Positions 16,514 to 25,542 are shown, numbered from the stretch's first letter. The stretch: 64,000 nt of DNA from Paenibacillus montanisoli (GCF_003268025.1 NZ_QLUW01000002.1:868001-932000), one strand, 5' to 3'. Translations and numbers: made by a program. Notes: a model not told the origin generated them from the sequence alone.

Positions 16514-17992
16514 TTACAGAATGATAGCGATCAGGCCGCCGGAGCCTTCGTTGATGATCCGGCCAAGCGTCTCCTGCAGCTTGTAGCGGGCGTTGTCCGG
16601 CATCATGGCGATCTTGCCTTGAATGCCTTCCCTTACGATCGAGTGCAGCGAACGGCCGAAGATGTCGGACTCCCAAATCTTGATCGGATCGTTCTCGAAA
16701 TCCTGCATCAGGTAGCGGACGAGCTCCTCGCTTTGCTTCTCCGTGCCGATGATCGGCGCGAATTCGGACTCGACGTCGACCCTGATCATATGGATGGACG
16801 GAGCGGTCGCCTTCAGGCGGACGCCGAACCGCGAGCCTTGACGGATGAGCTCCGGTTCGTCGAGCGCCATCTCGGCAAGCGTTGGTGCCGCAATGCCGTA
16901 GCCCGTCGTTTTGACCATTTCGAGCGCTTCTGCGAATCGGTCGTATTCCCGCTTCGCGTGCGCGAACTCCTGCATGAGCTGAAGCAGATGGTCTTTGCCG
17001 CGAATCTCTACGCCGACGACTTCCATCAAGATTTGATCGTACAATTCATCCGGCGCATAAAGGTCGATTTCCGCTACCCCTTGCCCCATATTCATGCCGC
17101 TTAAGCCGGCGCGAGCGATGAATTCGTATTCCATAAACTGCGAGACGACGCGGTCGACGTCGCGCAGACGACGGATATCCTTCACCGTATCGCGTACCGA
17201 ATTTTCGTAATTGTTGCGCAGCCAGTGATTGTCGTTCAGCACCATGACCCAGCTCGGAAGGTTGACGTTGACTTCGTGCACGGGGAACTCGTAGAGCACC
17301 TCGCGCAGAACCGACATCACTTCTTCTTCGCCCATGGTCGCTACGCTGAGCGTAATTACCGGTATATCATACTTGGCCTGAAGCTCGCTGCGAAGCTGAA
17401 GGGCCTCGTCGCTCTTCGGCCGTGTGGAGTTCACAATCAGGACGAACGGCTTGCCGACCTCTTTCAGCTCGTTCACAACCCGCTCTTCAGCTTCGATATA
17501 CGAGCTGCGCGGAATTTCAGCGATTGTACCGTCTGTCGTCACGACGACGCCGAGCGTGGAATGCTCCTGAATGACTTTACGGGTGCCGATTTCGGCCGCT
17601 TCCTGGAACGGAATCGGCTCTTCGAACCATGGCGTCGTAATCATCCGCGGACCGTTCTCATCCTCGTAGCCTTTTGCGCCTACGACGGCGTAGCCGACGC
17701 AGTCGACGAGTCTGACGTTAACATCAAGCCCTTCGGCCACGCGAAGCTGAACCGCCTGGTTCGGCACGAATTTCGGCTCCGTCGTCATAATCGTTTTTCC
17801 CGCTGCGCTCTGCGGCAGTTCGTCGATAGCCCTCACCCGATCGGCATCGTTCGTGATGTTCGGCAGCACAACCGTCTCCATGAACCGCTTGATGAAGGTT
17901 GATTTGCCTGTGCGGACCGCACCAACGACGCCGAGGTAAATATCCCCGCCGGTTCGTTCGGCAATGTCCTTGAAAATGTCCACTTTCTCCAC
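16514..17992 (-). CDS. spoIVA: Stage IV sporulation protein A, coat morphogenetic ATPase
   Basis: SpoIVA polymerises by ATP hydrolysis on the forespore surface and forms the basement layer of the spore coat. GTG at 17992 with GGGAGGGG upstream gives 492 residues, the same length as B. subtilis SpoIVA. The N-terminus is EKVDIFKDIAERTGGDIY, followed by the Walker A motif GAVRTGKST and a TRAFAC-like region with VDCVGYAV and NSTRP. The C-terminus is hydrophobic (GGLIAIIL), as in the family. Expected to be mother-cell (sigma-E) expressed; it has its own terminator. Confidence 0.97.
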   Translation of the reverse strand: MEKVDIFKDIAERTGGDIYLGVVGAVRTGKSTFIKRFMETVVLPNITNDADRVRAIDELPQSAAGKTIMTTEPKFVPNQAVQLRVAEGLDVNVRLVDCVGYAVVGAKGYEDENGPRMITTPWFEEPIPFQEAAEIGTRKVIQEHSTLGVVVTTDGTIAEIPRSSYIEAEERVVNELKEVGKPFVLIVNSTRPKSDEALQLRSELQAKYDIPVITLSVATMGEEEVMSVLREVLYEFPVHEVNVNLPSWVMVLNDNHWLRNNYENSVRDTVKDIRRLRDVDRVVSQFMEYEFIARAGLSGMNMGQGVAEIDLYAPDELYDQILMEVVGVEIRGKDHLLQLMQEFAHAKREYDRFAEALEMVKTTGYGIAAPTLAEMALDEPELIRQGSRFGVRLKATAPSIHMIRVDVESEFAPIIGTEKQSEELVRYLMQDFENDPIKIWESDIFGRSLHSIVREGIQGKIAMMPDNARYKLQETLGRIINEGSGGLIAIIL

Positions 17993-18119
17993 TGAATATC
18001 CCCTCCCAATCGTATTTCGCCTGTACATGGACGTACCGTTACTGCTGCTTCCCTCCTGCTGTTCGTCGTCAGGGTTCGCCGCTATCCGCCTGCTGACTTG
18101 CAAGCAAGCGACGCAACTC

Positions 18120-18175
18120 GTACATGATTTTGGACTAGTAATAGCTTATTGCGTCTTATACCCGATTATGACGAC
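18120..18175 (-). promoter_or_regulatory. Region that may hold the spoIVA sporulation promoter
   Basis: The 335-nt interval between spoIVA and the next gene contains the terminator at 18275-18304 and, nearer spoIVA, the minus-strand sequence TCATAAT followed about 14 nt later by CAATAAG. This faintly resembles a sigma-E type -35/-10 pair. spoIVA is a sigma-E gene in B. subtilis, but the match here is weak and no other regulatory element is seen. Confidence 0.25.
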
Positions 18176-18274
18176 CTCAGCCATGAAATCTTTCGATTTC
18201 GCTCGAGCTTCTCCGCTCCCGGCCTTCCAAGATTGAGATATATGAGAGAAAGACGAAACCTATGCCTGAACGAC

Positions 18275-18304
18275 AAAAAAACTCCTGCCGGCGTTCGGCA
18301 GGAG
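18275..18304 (-). terminator. Intrinsic terminator after the 18329-19060 lipoprotein gene
   Basis: Perfect 9-bp stem CTCCTGCCG/CGGCAGGAG with a 5-nt loop and a seven-T run on the minus strand. Confidence 0.9.
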
Positions 18305-18328
18305 CTTCTTTCTTATGGATGCTGCCCA

Positions 18329-19060
18329 TTAGTTTTGAACGGCTTGCGGTTCGCCGTTCACAAGACGGTATACAGGCGATTTGACTGGGACAAAGTCCGA
18401 GGAATCAACAAGCAACGTGCGCAAATCCGTTGATTCGCCGGGCTTTTTGCCGCTTTCCAGCTTGGAAAGCGCCTGCATGATATCCGGGCCGTAATCGATG
18501 TACACATGGCCCATGGAATCGATCATCGGCGTTAAGGTGCCGCCGGAGAACACGCTGCGAAGCGTCGGCTCCTTTATGTCCAGCGAGCCGAAATCGATCG
18601 CCTTGAACGACGGATAAAGCGAGGCGCCTTCCGGAAGCTTGCCGTCATGCCCATCGGCATAGTTCTTTACGGCGGCTTGAACATCGTTCATTTGTTGATA
18701 GAGAACGAGATTCATAAGCTTGACGGTAGGGTCGGTATCTTCGTTAATAACGAGATAATAGTAGCTTCCGCCCTGCTCATAGGCCGTTTCCGGAATCGTG
18801 CTCAAATAATTCATCCGCTTCAATTTATCGAAATCCACTTTGAACTTCTCATACAGCGGCGTCGTTTCCGTACTGTTCTGAATCGGCAGCAGCCCCGTAT
18901 CCTTCTGGAACTGGTCGATGACAGCTTGTACATTCATAATCGCATCTTTCGGCGGCTTCTGATTTTGCCCCAATTGATCCTCGGGATACAGACAGCCGGA
19001 CAGCAAAGCAGCCATAAGTGCGAGCACTATGGCTGCTGCCGCTTTTTTCAAGCCTTTCAT
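18329..19060 (-). CDS. Lipoprotein, YphF-like
   Basis: A 243-residue exported lipoprotein. The basic N-terminus and hydrophobic stretch end in the lipobox LLSGC, with Cys23 as the lipidation site. After that come residues with no known catalytic motif. There are aromatic patches (GGSYYYLVINEDTDPTVKL) and a C-terminal region that ends VYRLVNGEPQ. Position directly upstream of spoIVA and general appearance match B. subtilis YphF, whose function is not established. Likely membrane-anchored on the outside or in the intermembrane space of the sporangium (inference). Confidence 0.8.
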   Translation of the reverse strand: MKGLKKAAAAIVLALMAALLSGCLYPEDQLGQNQKPPKDAIMNVQAVIDQFQKDTGLLPIQNSTETTPLYEKFKVDFDKLKRMNYLSTIPETAYEQGGSYYYLVINEDTDPTVKLMNLVLYQQMNDVQAAVKNYADGHDGKLPEGASLYPSFKAIDFGSLDIKEPTLRSVFSGGTLTPMIDSMGHVYIDYGPDIMQALSKLESGKKPGESTDLRTLLVDSSDFVPVKSPVYRLVNGEPQAVQN

Positions 19061-19075
19061 GACACTAACTTCCCC

Positions 19076-19423
19076 CTACCATAATTCATCGTCTTCCGCT
19101 TGGCGCATCATTTGTCTTCTTACCGCTGCGCGAAACGGATCTTCCGGAACTTCGACGACGGCACGGCCGAATACTCTCGCCTGACAAGCGAGCCTGGTCC
19201 CTGATCGGTCAAGACCGGCCAGCTTATAGCGCTCATTGTCGTTCAGCGGCGATAGTCCAGGCGAGCTGTGCGGTGTGGTTACTTTGCACATAAGACATGC
19301 GGCTTTCCCGTCACACCGTGTACGAATCGGCACACCGGCGCGCCTGGCAGCATCTAGAACTGTCGTGCCGGCACGTACCGTTACACTGCGTCCGGAAGGG
19401 AGGAATGTAATTTGCACATTCAT
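19076..19423 (-). CDS. [2Fe-2S] ferredoxin, CX5CX2C type
   Basis: A 115-residue beta-grasp ferredoxin. Cys37, Cys43 and Cys46 (RCDGKAACLMC) with Cys80 (TRLACQ) form a CX5CX2C...C cluster ligand set like that of adrenodoxin-type ferredoxins. The N-terminus ITFLPSGRSVTVRAGTTVLDAARRAGV is typical. The C-terminus is charged (MMRQAEDDELW). A second, differently spaced ferredoxin lies 0.6 kb upstream. The redox partner is unknown. Confidence 0.85.
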   Translation of the reverse strand: MNVQITFLPSGRSVTVRAGTTVLDAARRAGVPIRTRCDGKAACLMCKVTTPHSSPGLSPLNDNERYKLAGLDRSGTRLACQARVFGRAVVEVPEDPFRAAVRRQMMRQAEDDELW

Positions 19424-19455
19424 GGGGATTCTCCTCGCTTCCTGCTTCCTGCGTT

Positions 19456-20052
19456 CTATGATTCAATCAGATGCTGTACATATTGCTTCGTCTTCGCCGT
19501 CAAGCTGTTTCTGGAAGCGATGATGCGCGCGGCTTCCATGTGCAGTTTAGGCTCTTTACGAATTTGCGAGGCAATCAACCGCGTACGGTCCTCCCGCTCC
19601 CGCAGCACATTGAACCATAGCTCATGCGCCAACGGGACGATGCCGACCAGGCAATCGCCGATCGTCATCGGCAGCTGCAGCGGAGATAAAACCTCCGCGA
19701 CTTCAACTTCATATCGGTCGCCGCCGGCGGACACGATAAACCCGCCGACCAGTTCGACCTGAATGCCTTCGATCAGGTAATGGCTGAGCACCGACCGATA
19801 GATCGGGCTCACGCTTTCGTGCTGCTCGTCAACAGCGTAAGGAAGCAGCGCTTTATGAAGCACCGCTGCGTCCGCTTCATCCGCGTAAAGATCCAGGTCA
19901 CGGGGCGGTCTGCCAAGTTCCAGCCCTCGCAGCAGCAGCCCTGCACTGCCGCCGATCAGCCAGCGTGCCCCTGTAGGGCCCGCCGCGTTAGCAATTCGTT
20001 CAAGCGCACGGAAGATCGGTTCGGTTTGATCCATGAGCTCACGTCTTTCCAT
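19456..20052 (-). CDS. Nucleotidyltransferase-fold protein
   Basis: A 198-residue protein with the minimal-nucleotidyltransferase signature WLIGGSAGLLLRG (GGS loop) followed by RPPRDLDLYAD, which supplies the DxD metal-binding pair. Proteins of this shape include AbiEii-like and kanamycin-nucleotidyltransferase-like domains. No antitoxin gene or toxin context is seen. ATG at 20052 overlaps the stop of the upstream ferredoxin gene (TGATG), so the two are coupled. Substrate and role are unknown. Confidence 0.75.
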   Translation of the reverse strand: MERRELMDQTEPIFRALERIANAAGPTGARWLIGGSAGLLLRGLELGRPPRDLDLYADEADAAVLHKALLPYAVDEQHESVSPIYRSVLSHYLIEGIQVELVGGFIVSAGGDRYEVEVAEVLSPLQLPMTIGDCLVGIVPLAHELWFNVLREREDRTRLIASQIRKEPKLHMEAARIIASRNSLTAKTKQYVQHLIES

Positions 20053-20354
20053 CAGAAATACGGCCGGTTGACCGCTTTTATCGTTGCAGCGCCTGCGCCT
20101 TTCTTGATGACAGCTTGGCAGCCCAAACGGTAGCCTTGTTCCAGCTCGCTCTGCTCCAGACGGTCCCACTCCGCGTCCGTCGCTTCCTCCAGAAATTCCA
20201 TGCCTTCTTCAACAAGGCAACGGCATCTGGCGCACGTTCCCCTCGAACAGGAGAACGCCCAGTCGATTTCATGCTTCATCGCCATATCCAGCAGCGACAT
20301 GCCCGACAGCGGATAGACGGTAATGCTTTTCGAACGGCCTTTCAATTCCAGCAT
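20052..20354 (-). CDS. [2Fe-2S] ferredoxin, plant type CX4CX2C
   Basis: A 100-residue beta-grasp ferredoxin. Cys36, Cys41 and Cys44 (SCSRGTCARC) plus Cys79 (RLGCQ) are the four cluster ligands, with an extra Cys46. The region between the third and fourth ligands is acidic (EEATDAEWDRLEQSELEQ). Its stop overlaps the start of the nucleotidyltransferase gene. A similar small ferredoxin gene is often found near gpsA/spoVIF in Paenibacillus-type genomes by my recollection, but no pathway is assigned. Confidence 0.85.
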   Translation of the reverse strand: MLELKGRSKSITVYPLSGMSLLDMAMKHEIDWAFSCSRGTCARCRCLVEEGMEFLEEATDAEWDRLEQSELEQGYRLGCQAVIKKGAGAATIKAVNRPYF

Positions 20355-20405
20355 CTAATGTTACTTCCTTTCCACTCCACGCCCGGGTTCGTATTATAGG
20401 TATAG

Positions 20406-20585
20406 TTAAGCAATGGAAATCAGGCCGAGGAAGCCGCCGATAACCAGAAACAGAAATGCCGTCATCGACAGAAGCAGACGAAGCACTCCTTTTGTTTTAA
20501 ATCTCGCCAGCGAAATAAGCACGGCCGCCAGCGCCATTAATCCGATTCCTACGAATGAAACCCACATCTTCATCATTGGATCCAT
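20406..20585 (-). CDS. Small membrane protein, DUF2768 family (YphE-like)
   Basis: A 59-residue protein of two hydrophobic segments (about residues 8-26 and 34-57) separated by a short basic turn (RFKTKG). This matches the DUF2768 group that includes B. subtilis YphE, which lies between gpsA and yphF in that genome. ATG at 20585 with GGAG 7 nt upstream is preferred over an upstream in-frame codon. Function unknown, probably membrane-inserted. Confidence 0.75.
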   Translation of the reverse strand: MDPMMKMWVSFVGIGLMALAAVLISLARFKTKGVLRLLLSMTAFLFLVIGGFLGLISIA

Positions 20586-20754
20586 TTTTGAACTCCAACC
20601 ACCTTGTACACCAATTATTCGTTCTATTATACCACTTGTCACGATTAGTCAGCTACTTTTGCCACGATTCAGCCACAATTGGTGTACGTTTGGGGAAGCG
20701 GCTTGAGCAGTATCAAGCGAAAACGTTTGGCGCAAAAAAGAAAAGGACCTCCGC

Positions 20755-20793
20755 AAAAACGCCGCCGGCCCTTCAGGCCGCAATGCCGGACGC
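20755..20793 (-). terminator. Probable terminator after spoVIF
   Basis: GC-rich arms around 20761-20769 and 20785-20793 (GCGTCCGGC and GCCGGCGGC, imperfect) with a run of T after the minus-strand hairpin. Confidence 0.6.
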
Positions 20794-20817
20794 TTTTTGC
20801 TTCAGTCCTAACTGTTA

Positions 20818-21096
20818 CTACTTGAGCATCAGCTTCATCAGCATTTCCAGGTTATTGATATTCATGCCGCTTTTCTTGACGGCGCCGACGATGTCATTGA
20901 TCGTTTTCTCGGATACGGGCACCTTCGCCATGGAAGAGACTTGCAGTATCAGCTTGCGCAGCTCATCCTCGTCCTGCATCGTACCCTCGGTAACGCCGCT
21001 GGCAAGCTTCTTGACCGCACCTTCCGTAATCGGCTTGCCCGTCTTTTTATTGACAGCGTTCAGGACTTCTTTCGAAAGATCCTTCTTCCCGCTCAA
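20818..21096 (-). CDS. spoVIF: Stage VI sporulation protein F family
   Basis: A 92-residue, helical, lysine-rich protein resembling SpoVIF (YjcC), which in B. subtilis is needed for late coat assembly. Visible features are KEVLNAVNKKTGKPITEGAVKKLASGV and the C-terminal GMNINNLEMLMKLMLK. Start is TTG at 21096 with GGAGGG 5 nt upstream. It lies between gpsA and the DUF2768 gene. Expression in the mother cell is expected from the family but no promoter was recognised. Confidence 0.85.
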   Translation of the reverse strand: MSGKKDLSKEVLNAVNKKTGKPITEGAVKKLASGVTEGTMQDEDELRKLILQVSSMAKVPVSEKTINDIVGAVKKSGMNINNLEMLMKLMLK

Positions 21097-21214
21097 ATGT
21101 TTCCCTCCTTCAAGTTTTTACGGAGTAAAAACTCGTTTTGCACGCAACAACGCAGTTGCTGCTAGCATCATATGAAGGAAGGACGGGATTGGTGTAGGCT
21201 ATGCAACTTCCCCG

Positions 21215-22237
21215 TTAAATGCCCGCCAGGTCTTCTGTCTCGTGTGTCCGGCCGCGGCCCATCAGCGACTCCACCGCATTGCGCGGCGATTGGCTCTGGA
21301 ACAGGACCGCAAAGAGCTGCTCGGTAATCGGCATCTCTACCCCGTACAGGCGCGCGAGCTCGCGCGCCGCGCTTGTCGTGCGCACGCCCTCAACGACCAT
21401 GCCCATCCGGCTCAGCACCTCGTCCAGGGCGATGCCTTCCGCGAGCATGGAGCCTGCGCGCCAGTTGCGGCTGTGCTTGCTCGTGCAAGTCACGACCAAG
21501 TCTCCGACACCGGCCAGACCGGCGAACGTGAGCGGATTAGCTCCCATCGCGTTGCCTAGACGGCTAATCTCGGCTAAACCGCGCGTAAGCAGGGCAGCCT
21601 TCGCGTTATCGCCGAAGCCCAGGCCGTCCGATAGTCCCGCGCCAAGCGCGATAATGTTTTTAATGGCGCCGGCAACCTCAACGCCGACGACATCCTTATT
21701 CGTATATACGCGGAAATATGGCGTAATGAACGAGTCCTGCGCTTGCTCCGCCGCTTCGACGCTTGCCGAAGCGACAACGACGGTTGTCGGAAGCTTGCGG
21801 ACGACCTCTTCGGCATGGCTTGGACCGGAGAGGACGACCAGCCGCTCCGGCGCGATTTGCAACTCCTCCAGCAGCACCGTCGACATCCGCTTATAGGTAA
21901 CGGATTCGAAACCCTTCGTCGCATGAATGCATAGCGCATTCGCGCCGATATGAGGCGCCGCCAACCGGGCTACGTCTCTCATCGCGGAGGACGGCGCAAC
22001 GAAGAGGACAATTTCGGCCCCTGCTACCGCTTGTCCGATATCGGTCGTCGCGGTTAAGTTATGCGGCAATACGGCATCCTTCAGGAAACGGCTGTTTGTA
22101 TGCCGGGCATTGATTTCCTCGACTTGCTCTTCATTGCGAGCCCATAAAGATACTTCAAATTTGTTGTCGGCAAGTACCGCCGCAAGCGCCGTTCCCCAGC
22201 TTCCGGCTACGAGTACCGCTGCTTTCCTTTTCGTCAT
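21215..22237 (-). CDS. gpsA: NAD(P)-dependent glycerol-3-phosphate dehydrogenase
   Basis: Reduces dihydroxyacetone phosphate to sn-glycerol 3-phosphate for phospholipid synthesis. ATG at 22237 with GGAGG upstream gives 340 residues. The nucleotide loop reads VAGSWGTALA, where most homologues have GAGSWGTALA. Other motifs are HATKGFE, LSGPSHAEEV, the catalytic-lysine segment GAIKNIIALGAGLSDGLGFGDNAKAAL, TRGLAEI and GDLVVTCTSKHSRN. It is directly followed (upstream in the transcript) by plsY, the next step's partner in making lysophosphatidate. Confidence 0.96.
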   Translation of the reverse strand: MTKRKAAVLVAGSWGTALAAVLADNKFEVSLWARNEEQVEEINARHTNSRFLKDAVLPHNLTATTDIGQAVAGAEIVLFVAPSSAMRDVARLAAPHIGANALCIHATKGFESVTYKRMSTVLLEELQIAPERLVVLSGPSHAEEVVRKLPTTVVVASASVEAAEQAQDSFITPYFRVYTNKDVVGVEVAGAIKNIIALGAGLSDGLGFGDNAKAALLTRGLAEISRLGNAMGANPLTFAGLAGVGDLVVTCTSKHSRNWRAGSMLAEGIALDEVLSRMGMVVEGVRTTSAARELARLYGVEMPITEQLFAVLFQSQSPRNAVESLMGRGRTHETEDLAGI

Positions 22238-22248
22238 GTGCGCGCCTC

Positions 22249-22851
22249 CTACCCTTTTCTGGCTCCAAGCTTGTTCTCTTTTCCTTGAAGCAGTTTTACG
22301 ATATTGGTCCGGTGACGAACAAAGGCCAGCACGCAAACGACCAGGCTTGCCCATACGTACGTGAATGGCTTATCGCCGATATTCCAAATGAAGATCGGCA
22401 TTAGCACTGCGAAAATAAGCGATCCCAGCGAGACGAAACGCGTAATCGCGATCGATATGATCGCCACTGCGCCGGCAATCAAAGCCGGCACAAACGCAAG
22501 CGTCGCCATGACGCCTACTGTCGTGGCAATGCCTTTCCCGCCTTTAAATCCGAACCATACCGGCCAGTTGTGTCCGGCAATAGCCGCCAAGCCGCACAGC
22601 ACCGGCCCCCAGTCGCCGCCCGCCACATAAAGGCCCAAGACTACGGCAATGACGCCTTTTGCGATATCGAGCAAGAACACGGCAATGCCCGGCCCTTTGC
22701 CCAGCACGCGAAGCGTATTCGTCGCGCCGGCGTTCCCGCTGCCGTAATTGCGGATATCGATGCCTTTTACCCACTTGGCAATCAAGATGCTGAACGATAA
22801 CGATCCTAGTAAATAGCTGATAAGTACTGCAAGAATGGTCAACACAATCAT
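22249..22851 (-). CDS. plsY: Glycerol-3-phosphate acyltransferase PlsY
   Basis: Membrane enzyme transferring an acyl group from acyl-phosphate to glycerol 3-phosphate. The 200-residue protein has about five membrane segments and the family's three loops: GSGNAGATNTLR near residue 38, GHNWPVWFGFKGGKGIAT near 100, and RHRTNIVKLLQGKE at the end. ATG at 22851 is used; GTG five codons earlier is possible. It forms a two-gene phospholipid unit with gpsA, 12 nt apart. Confidence 0.95.
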   Translation of the reverse strand: MIVLTILAVLISYLLGSLSFSILIAKWVKGIDIRNYGSGNAGATNTLRVLGKGPGIAVFLLDIAKGVIAVVLGLYVAGGDWGPVLCGLAAIAGHNWPVWFGFKGGKGIATTVGVMATLAFVPALIAGAVAIISIAITRFVSLGSLIFAVLMPIFIWNIGDKPFTYVWASLVVCVLAFVRHRTNIVKLLQGKENKLGARKG

Positions 22852-22927
22852 TTCGCCTCTTTCCACGGATAAAGGAAACTGGTGTCCCGATAAAGAGACA
22901 CCAGAATCGAACTTCGGGCAGCAGCCA

Positions 22928-24250
22928 TTAGTCTTCGTCGGATTTCTTTCTGGTGAAGATTCGCACAGGCGTTCCTTCGAATTGGAAGGCGGCTCTGATT
23001 TTGTTCTCGAGATACCGCTCGTACGAGAAATGCATCAAGTCCGGATCGTTGGCAAACAGGACGATCGTCGGCGGCTTTACCGCAACCTGCGTCACGTAGT
23101 TAATCCGCAGACGTCTGCCCTTATCGGACGGCGGGGGATTGATCGCAACGGCATCGGACACCACGTCATTGAGCAGGTGGGTCTGGATGCGCAGCGCGTG
23201 CTGCTCCGACACGTGGCAAACGACCGGAAGCAGCTTATGAAGCCTTTGCTTGGTCTTCGCGGAGAGGAAAACGATCGGCGCATAAGTCATAAACAGGAAA
23301 TGGTCCCTGATCTTCGTTTCGAATTGATGCATCGTCTTATCGTCCTTCTCGACGACATCCCACTTGTTCACGACGAAGATCGAAGCTTTGCCGGCTTCAT
23401 GCGCATAGCCTGCGATATGCTTGTCTTGTTCGATGATGCCTTCTTCGCCGTTGATAAGCACAAGAACGACATCCGCGCGCTCAATCGCTTTAAGTGCTCG
23501 CATAACGCTGTACTTCTCGGTCGATTCGTACACTTTGCCCCGCTTGCGCATGCCTGCGGTATCGATGAGCACATATTTCTGCCCGTCGCGCTCGAACGGC
23601 GTATCGATGGCATCGCGGGTCGTGCCCGCTACATTGCTCACGATTACGCGCTCTTCGCCAAGCAGCGCATTGACGAGCGAGGACTTGCCCACGTTCGGAC
23701 GCCCGATCAGCGCCACGCGGATGACGTCGTCATCATAATGCTCTTCTTCGATTTCCGGGAGCTTCTCAATGGCCGCATCCAGCAAATCGCCGATGCCCAT
23801 CCCGTGAGCGCCCGAAATCGCGATCGGGTCGCCGAAGCCAAGATTATAAAATTCATAAATATCATCGCGCCGATTTAAATTATCGACTTTATTTACAGCG
23901 ACGACAATCGGCTTGCGCGAACGCAGCAGCATCTGCGCAACCTCGTCGTCGGCATGGGTCAGCCCGGATTTGGCATCCACCATGAAAATGATGACGTCGG
24001 CTTCTTCAACCGCCAGCTCCGCTTGCATGCGGACCGACTTCATGATTTCGTCTTCGCCGTCAATTTCAATGCCTCCGGTATCTACGATACTGAAAGCACG
24101 ACCATTCCACTCGCCCGAACCGTACAAACGGTCACGGGTCACACCAGGCTTGTCCTCTACAATCGCTAACCGATCCCCGATGATGCGGTTAAAAATCGTA
24201 GACTTCCCCACATTAGGCCGCCCTACGATGGCAATAATGGGTTTAGACAC
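22928..24250 (-). CDS. der: Ribosome biogenesis GTPase Der (EngA)
   Basis: Double-GTPase needed for 50S subunit maturation. The 440-residue protein has two G domains: the first with [15 protein letters not shown] and NKVD, the second with [18 protein letters not shown] and NKWD. A C-terminal KH-like domain contains [27 protein letters not shown] at 24250 is chosen since GAGGAG lies 8 nt upstream and the protein then starts [16 protein letters not shown], as in homologues. It precedes plsY-gpsA. Confidence 0.97.
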   Translation of the reverse strand: MSKPIIAIVGRPNVGKSTIFNRIIGDRLAIVEDKPGVTRDRLYGSGEWNGRAFSIVDTGGIEIDGEDEIMKSVRMQAELAVEEADVIIFMVDAKSGLTHADDEVAQMLLRSRKPIVVAVNKVDNLNRRDDIYEFYNLGFGDPIAISGAHGMGIGDLLDAAIEKLPEIEEEHYDDDVIRVALIGRPNVGKSSLVNALLGEERVIVSNVAGTTRDAIDTPFERDGQKYVLIDTAGMRKRGKVYESTEKYSVMRALKAIERADVVLVLINGEEGIIEQDKHIAGYAHEAGKASIFVVNKWDVVEKDDKTMHQFETKIRDHFLFMTYAPIVFLSAKTKQRLHKLLPVVCHVSEQHALRIQTHLLNDVVSDAVAINPPPSDKGRRLRINYVTQVAVKPPTIVLFANDPDLMHFSYERYLENKIRAAFQFEGTPVRIFTRKKSDED

Positions 24251-24395
24251 ATCTTTCACTCCTCAATAATGAACCGGCTGCCTTTGCCGCACATCGTCGC
24301 AGCCCCGCGAGATGTGCCGAAAGAACCGACGCAAATAAATTCCATAGTCAAGTAAATAGAGGGGCATGCTCAAATACTCACGCCTTCCATCATAG

Positions 24396-24434
24396 CAAAA
24401 AACAACGGGAATGGCTAACATTTCATTCTTCCCG
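24396..24434 (-). terminator. Possible terminator at the end of the 24423-24608 gene
   Basis: CGGGAA and TTCCCG arms (24406-24411, 24429-24434) with a loop of 17 nt and then TTGTTTTTT in the minus-strand transcript. One arm overlaps the last codons of the gene. Confidence 0.5.
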
Positions 24435-24608
24435 ATGATTGACTAAAATAAAACATCCATTCTTCAAGTCATGCACGCTGGCGTCAAGAATCTTCTCAAG
24501 CAGGAACGCCGTCTTTTCCCGCTTTTCCGCATCCGGCTCAATTATGATCGGCGCGCCGCCCGCCACCTTCTCATGCTCCGTTGCAACAATCGCCACAATT
24601 TTAGCCAT
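24423..24608 (-). CDS. Small partner of the YIEGIA membrane protein
   Basis: A 61-residue soluble protein (MAKIVAIVATEHEKVAGGAP...) that resembles the short protein annotated in spore-formers as the capping complex subunit for YIEGIA. It begins with a hydrophobic strand and ends with a FILVNHREE strand, suggesting a compact alpha/beta domain. ATG at 24608 overlaps the stop of the YIEGIA gene by 8 nt and has GGAAAGGAGAG upstream. The tight coupling supports a joint complex. Biochemical role unknown. Confidence 0.75.
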   Translation of the reverse strand: MAKIVAIVATEHEKVAGGAPIIIEPDAEKREKTAFLLEKILDASVHDLKNGCFILVNHREE

Positions 24609-25539
24609 GCTGCTCTCCTTTCCCGCGGTTTACGCTGGCTTCGGTCGGCATTCTAACGGCTGATTCCAGAATCGGCACCTTGCGAACGATCGCCTTCGCC
24701 TTCTCCGCATCCTTCTCCTGCGGCAGCAGAAACACCGCCAGCCGGCCGTCCTTCATATCGAGCTTCGCCATAGGTACAAGCGCAGGCTCTCCGTCGTCGC
24801 GGTAAACGCCTAGAATCGTGGATAAATCGAACAGAATCGCTTGCCGTTGGCCCAAATTGCTCAAGGTCGCTTTCCCGTTCGGGTTATACGGCCTCAAAAT
24901 AATACCGAGTCCGCGCTCGGCAATCAGCTTCTGATTCGAAGTCAGCCCCACATTCATAATATAGATATCGCCGACGAATAGATCGGGACCGTCCACCTTG
25001 ACCTCGGCAATTTCGGCATCGGCAATATGGGAAACCGATTTGCCTGATTTGAGCCTATAAACGAGGAACAGCGTAAGCAGCCCCATGCCGACGCCAAATG
25101 GCAGCCCTAGTGCCAGCGATGCAAGACTGGTCAGCAAGGACGATAAAATGACTAGATAATTGCGTCCTTCGAACACCATCGCAATTCCTTCAATATAGGT
25201 CGATCCGCGGGGCACGAGCTCCATGCTGTCGATTTTCGACAAGGTTTCACGCTCCATCTTGCGCACGTCCCGAAACTGCTGCGCGGCGAGCGACAGAAAC
25301 GTGATGGCGGTGAAATCCTTCTTGTACAAGGCAGGAACGGCAACCGCGCCGAGCGCTGCGGCGATCACACCGAGCGAGATATGAATGATCCGGCCATGCG
25401 GATACGTCGGGTATTGCCTGTAGTCCGTGCGGAGCATAATGAATCTCGCGCAAACGCCGAACAAGACGCCTAGCATAATTCCGATCAGCACATGATGCGG
25501 CTGACCCGCCTTCAACTGCGTCCAAAGTTGTTCCCACAT
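24601..25539 (-). CDS. YIEGIA-family membrane protein
   Basis: A 312-residue protein with N-terminal membrane segments (about residues 15-35 and 50-72) and a further hydrophobic pair near 128-160. The literal YIEGIA motif is at residues 115-120 (GSTYIEGIAMVFEGRNY). The C-terminal half is a soluble domain. The position matches B. subtilis yphB (seaA), implicated in spore envelope assembly; I believe but cannot verify that they are the same family. It overlaps the small partner gene and is 3 nt from the yphA-like gene, so all three should be one operon. Confidence 0.8.
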   Translation of the reverse strand: MWEQLWTQLKAGQPHHVLIGIMLGVLFGVCARFIMLRTDYRQYPTYPHGRIIHISLGVIAAALGAVAVPALYKKDFTAITFLSLAAQQFRDVRKMERETLSKIDSMELVPRGSTYIEGIAMVFEGRNYLVILSSLLTSLASLALGLPFGVGMGLLTLFLVYRLKSGKSVSHIADAEIAEVKVDGPDLFVGDIYIMNVGLTSNQKLIAERGLGIILRPYNPNGKATLSNLGQRQAILFDLSTILGVYRDDGEPALVPMAKLDMKDGRLAVFLLPQEKDAEKAKAIVRKVPILESAVRMPTEASVNRGKGEQHG

Positions 25540-25542
25540 GAG

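Noticed and set aside
19456-20052. AbiE-type toxin-antitoxin system
   Set aside because: The nucleotidyltransferase fold is there, but no AbiEi-like antitoxin or other TA partner is adjacent; neighbours are ferredoxins.
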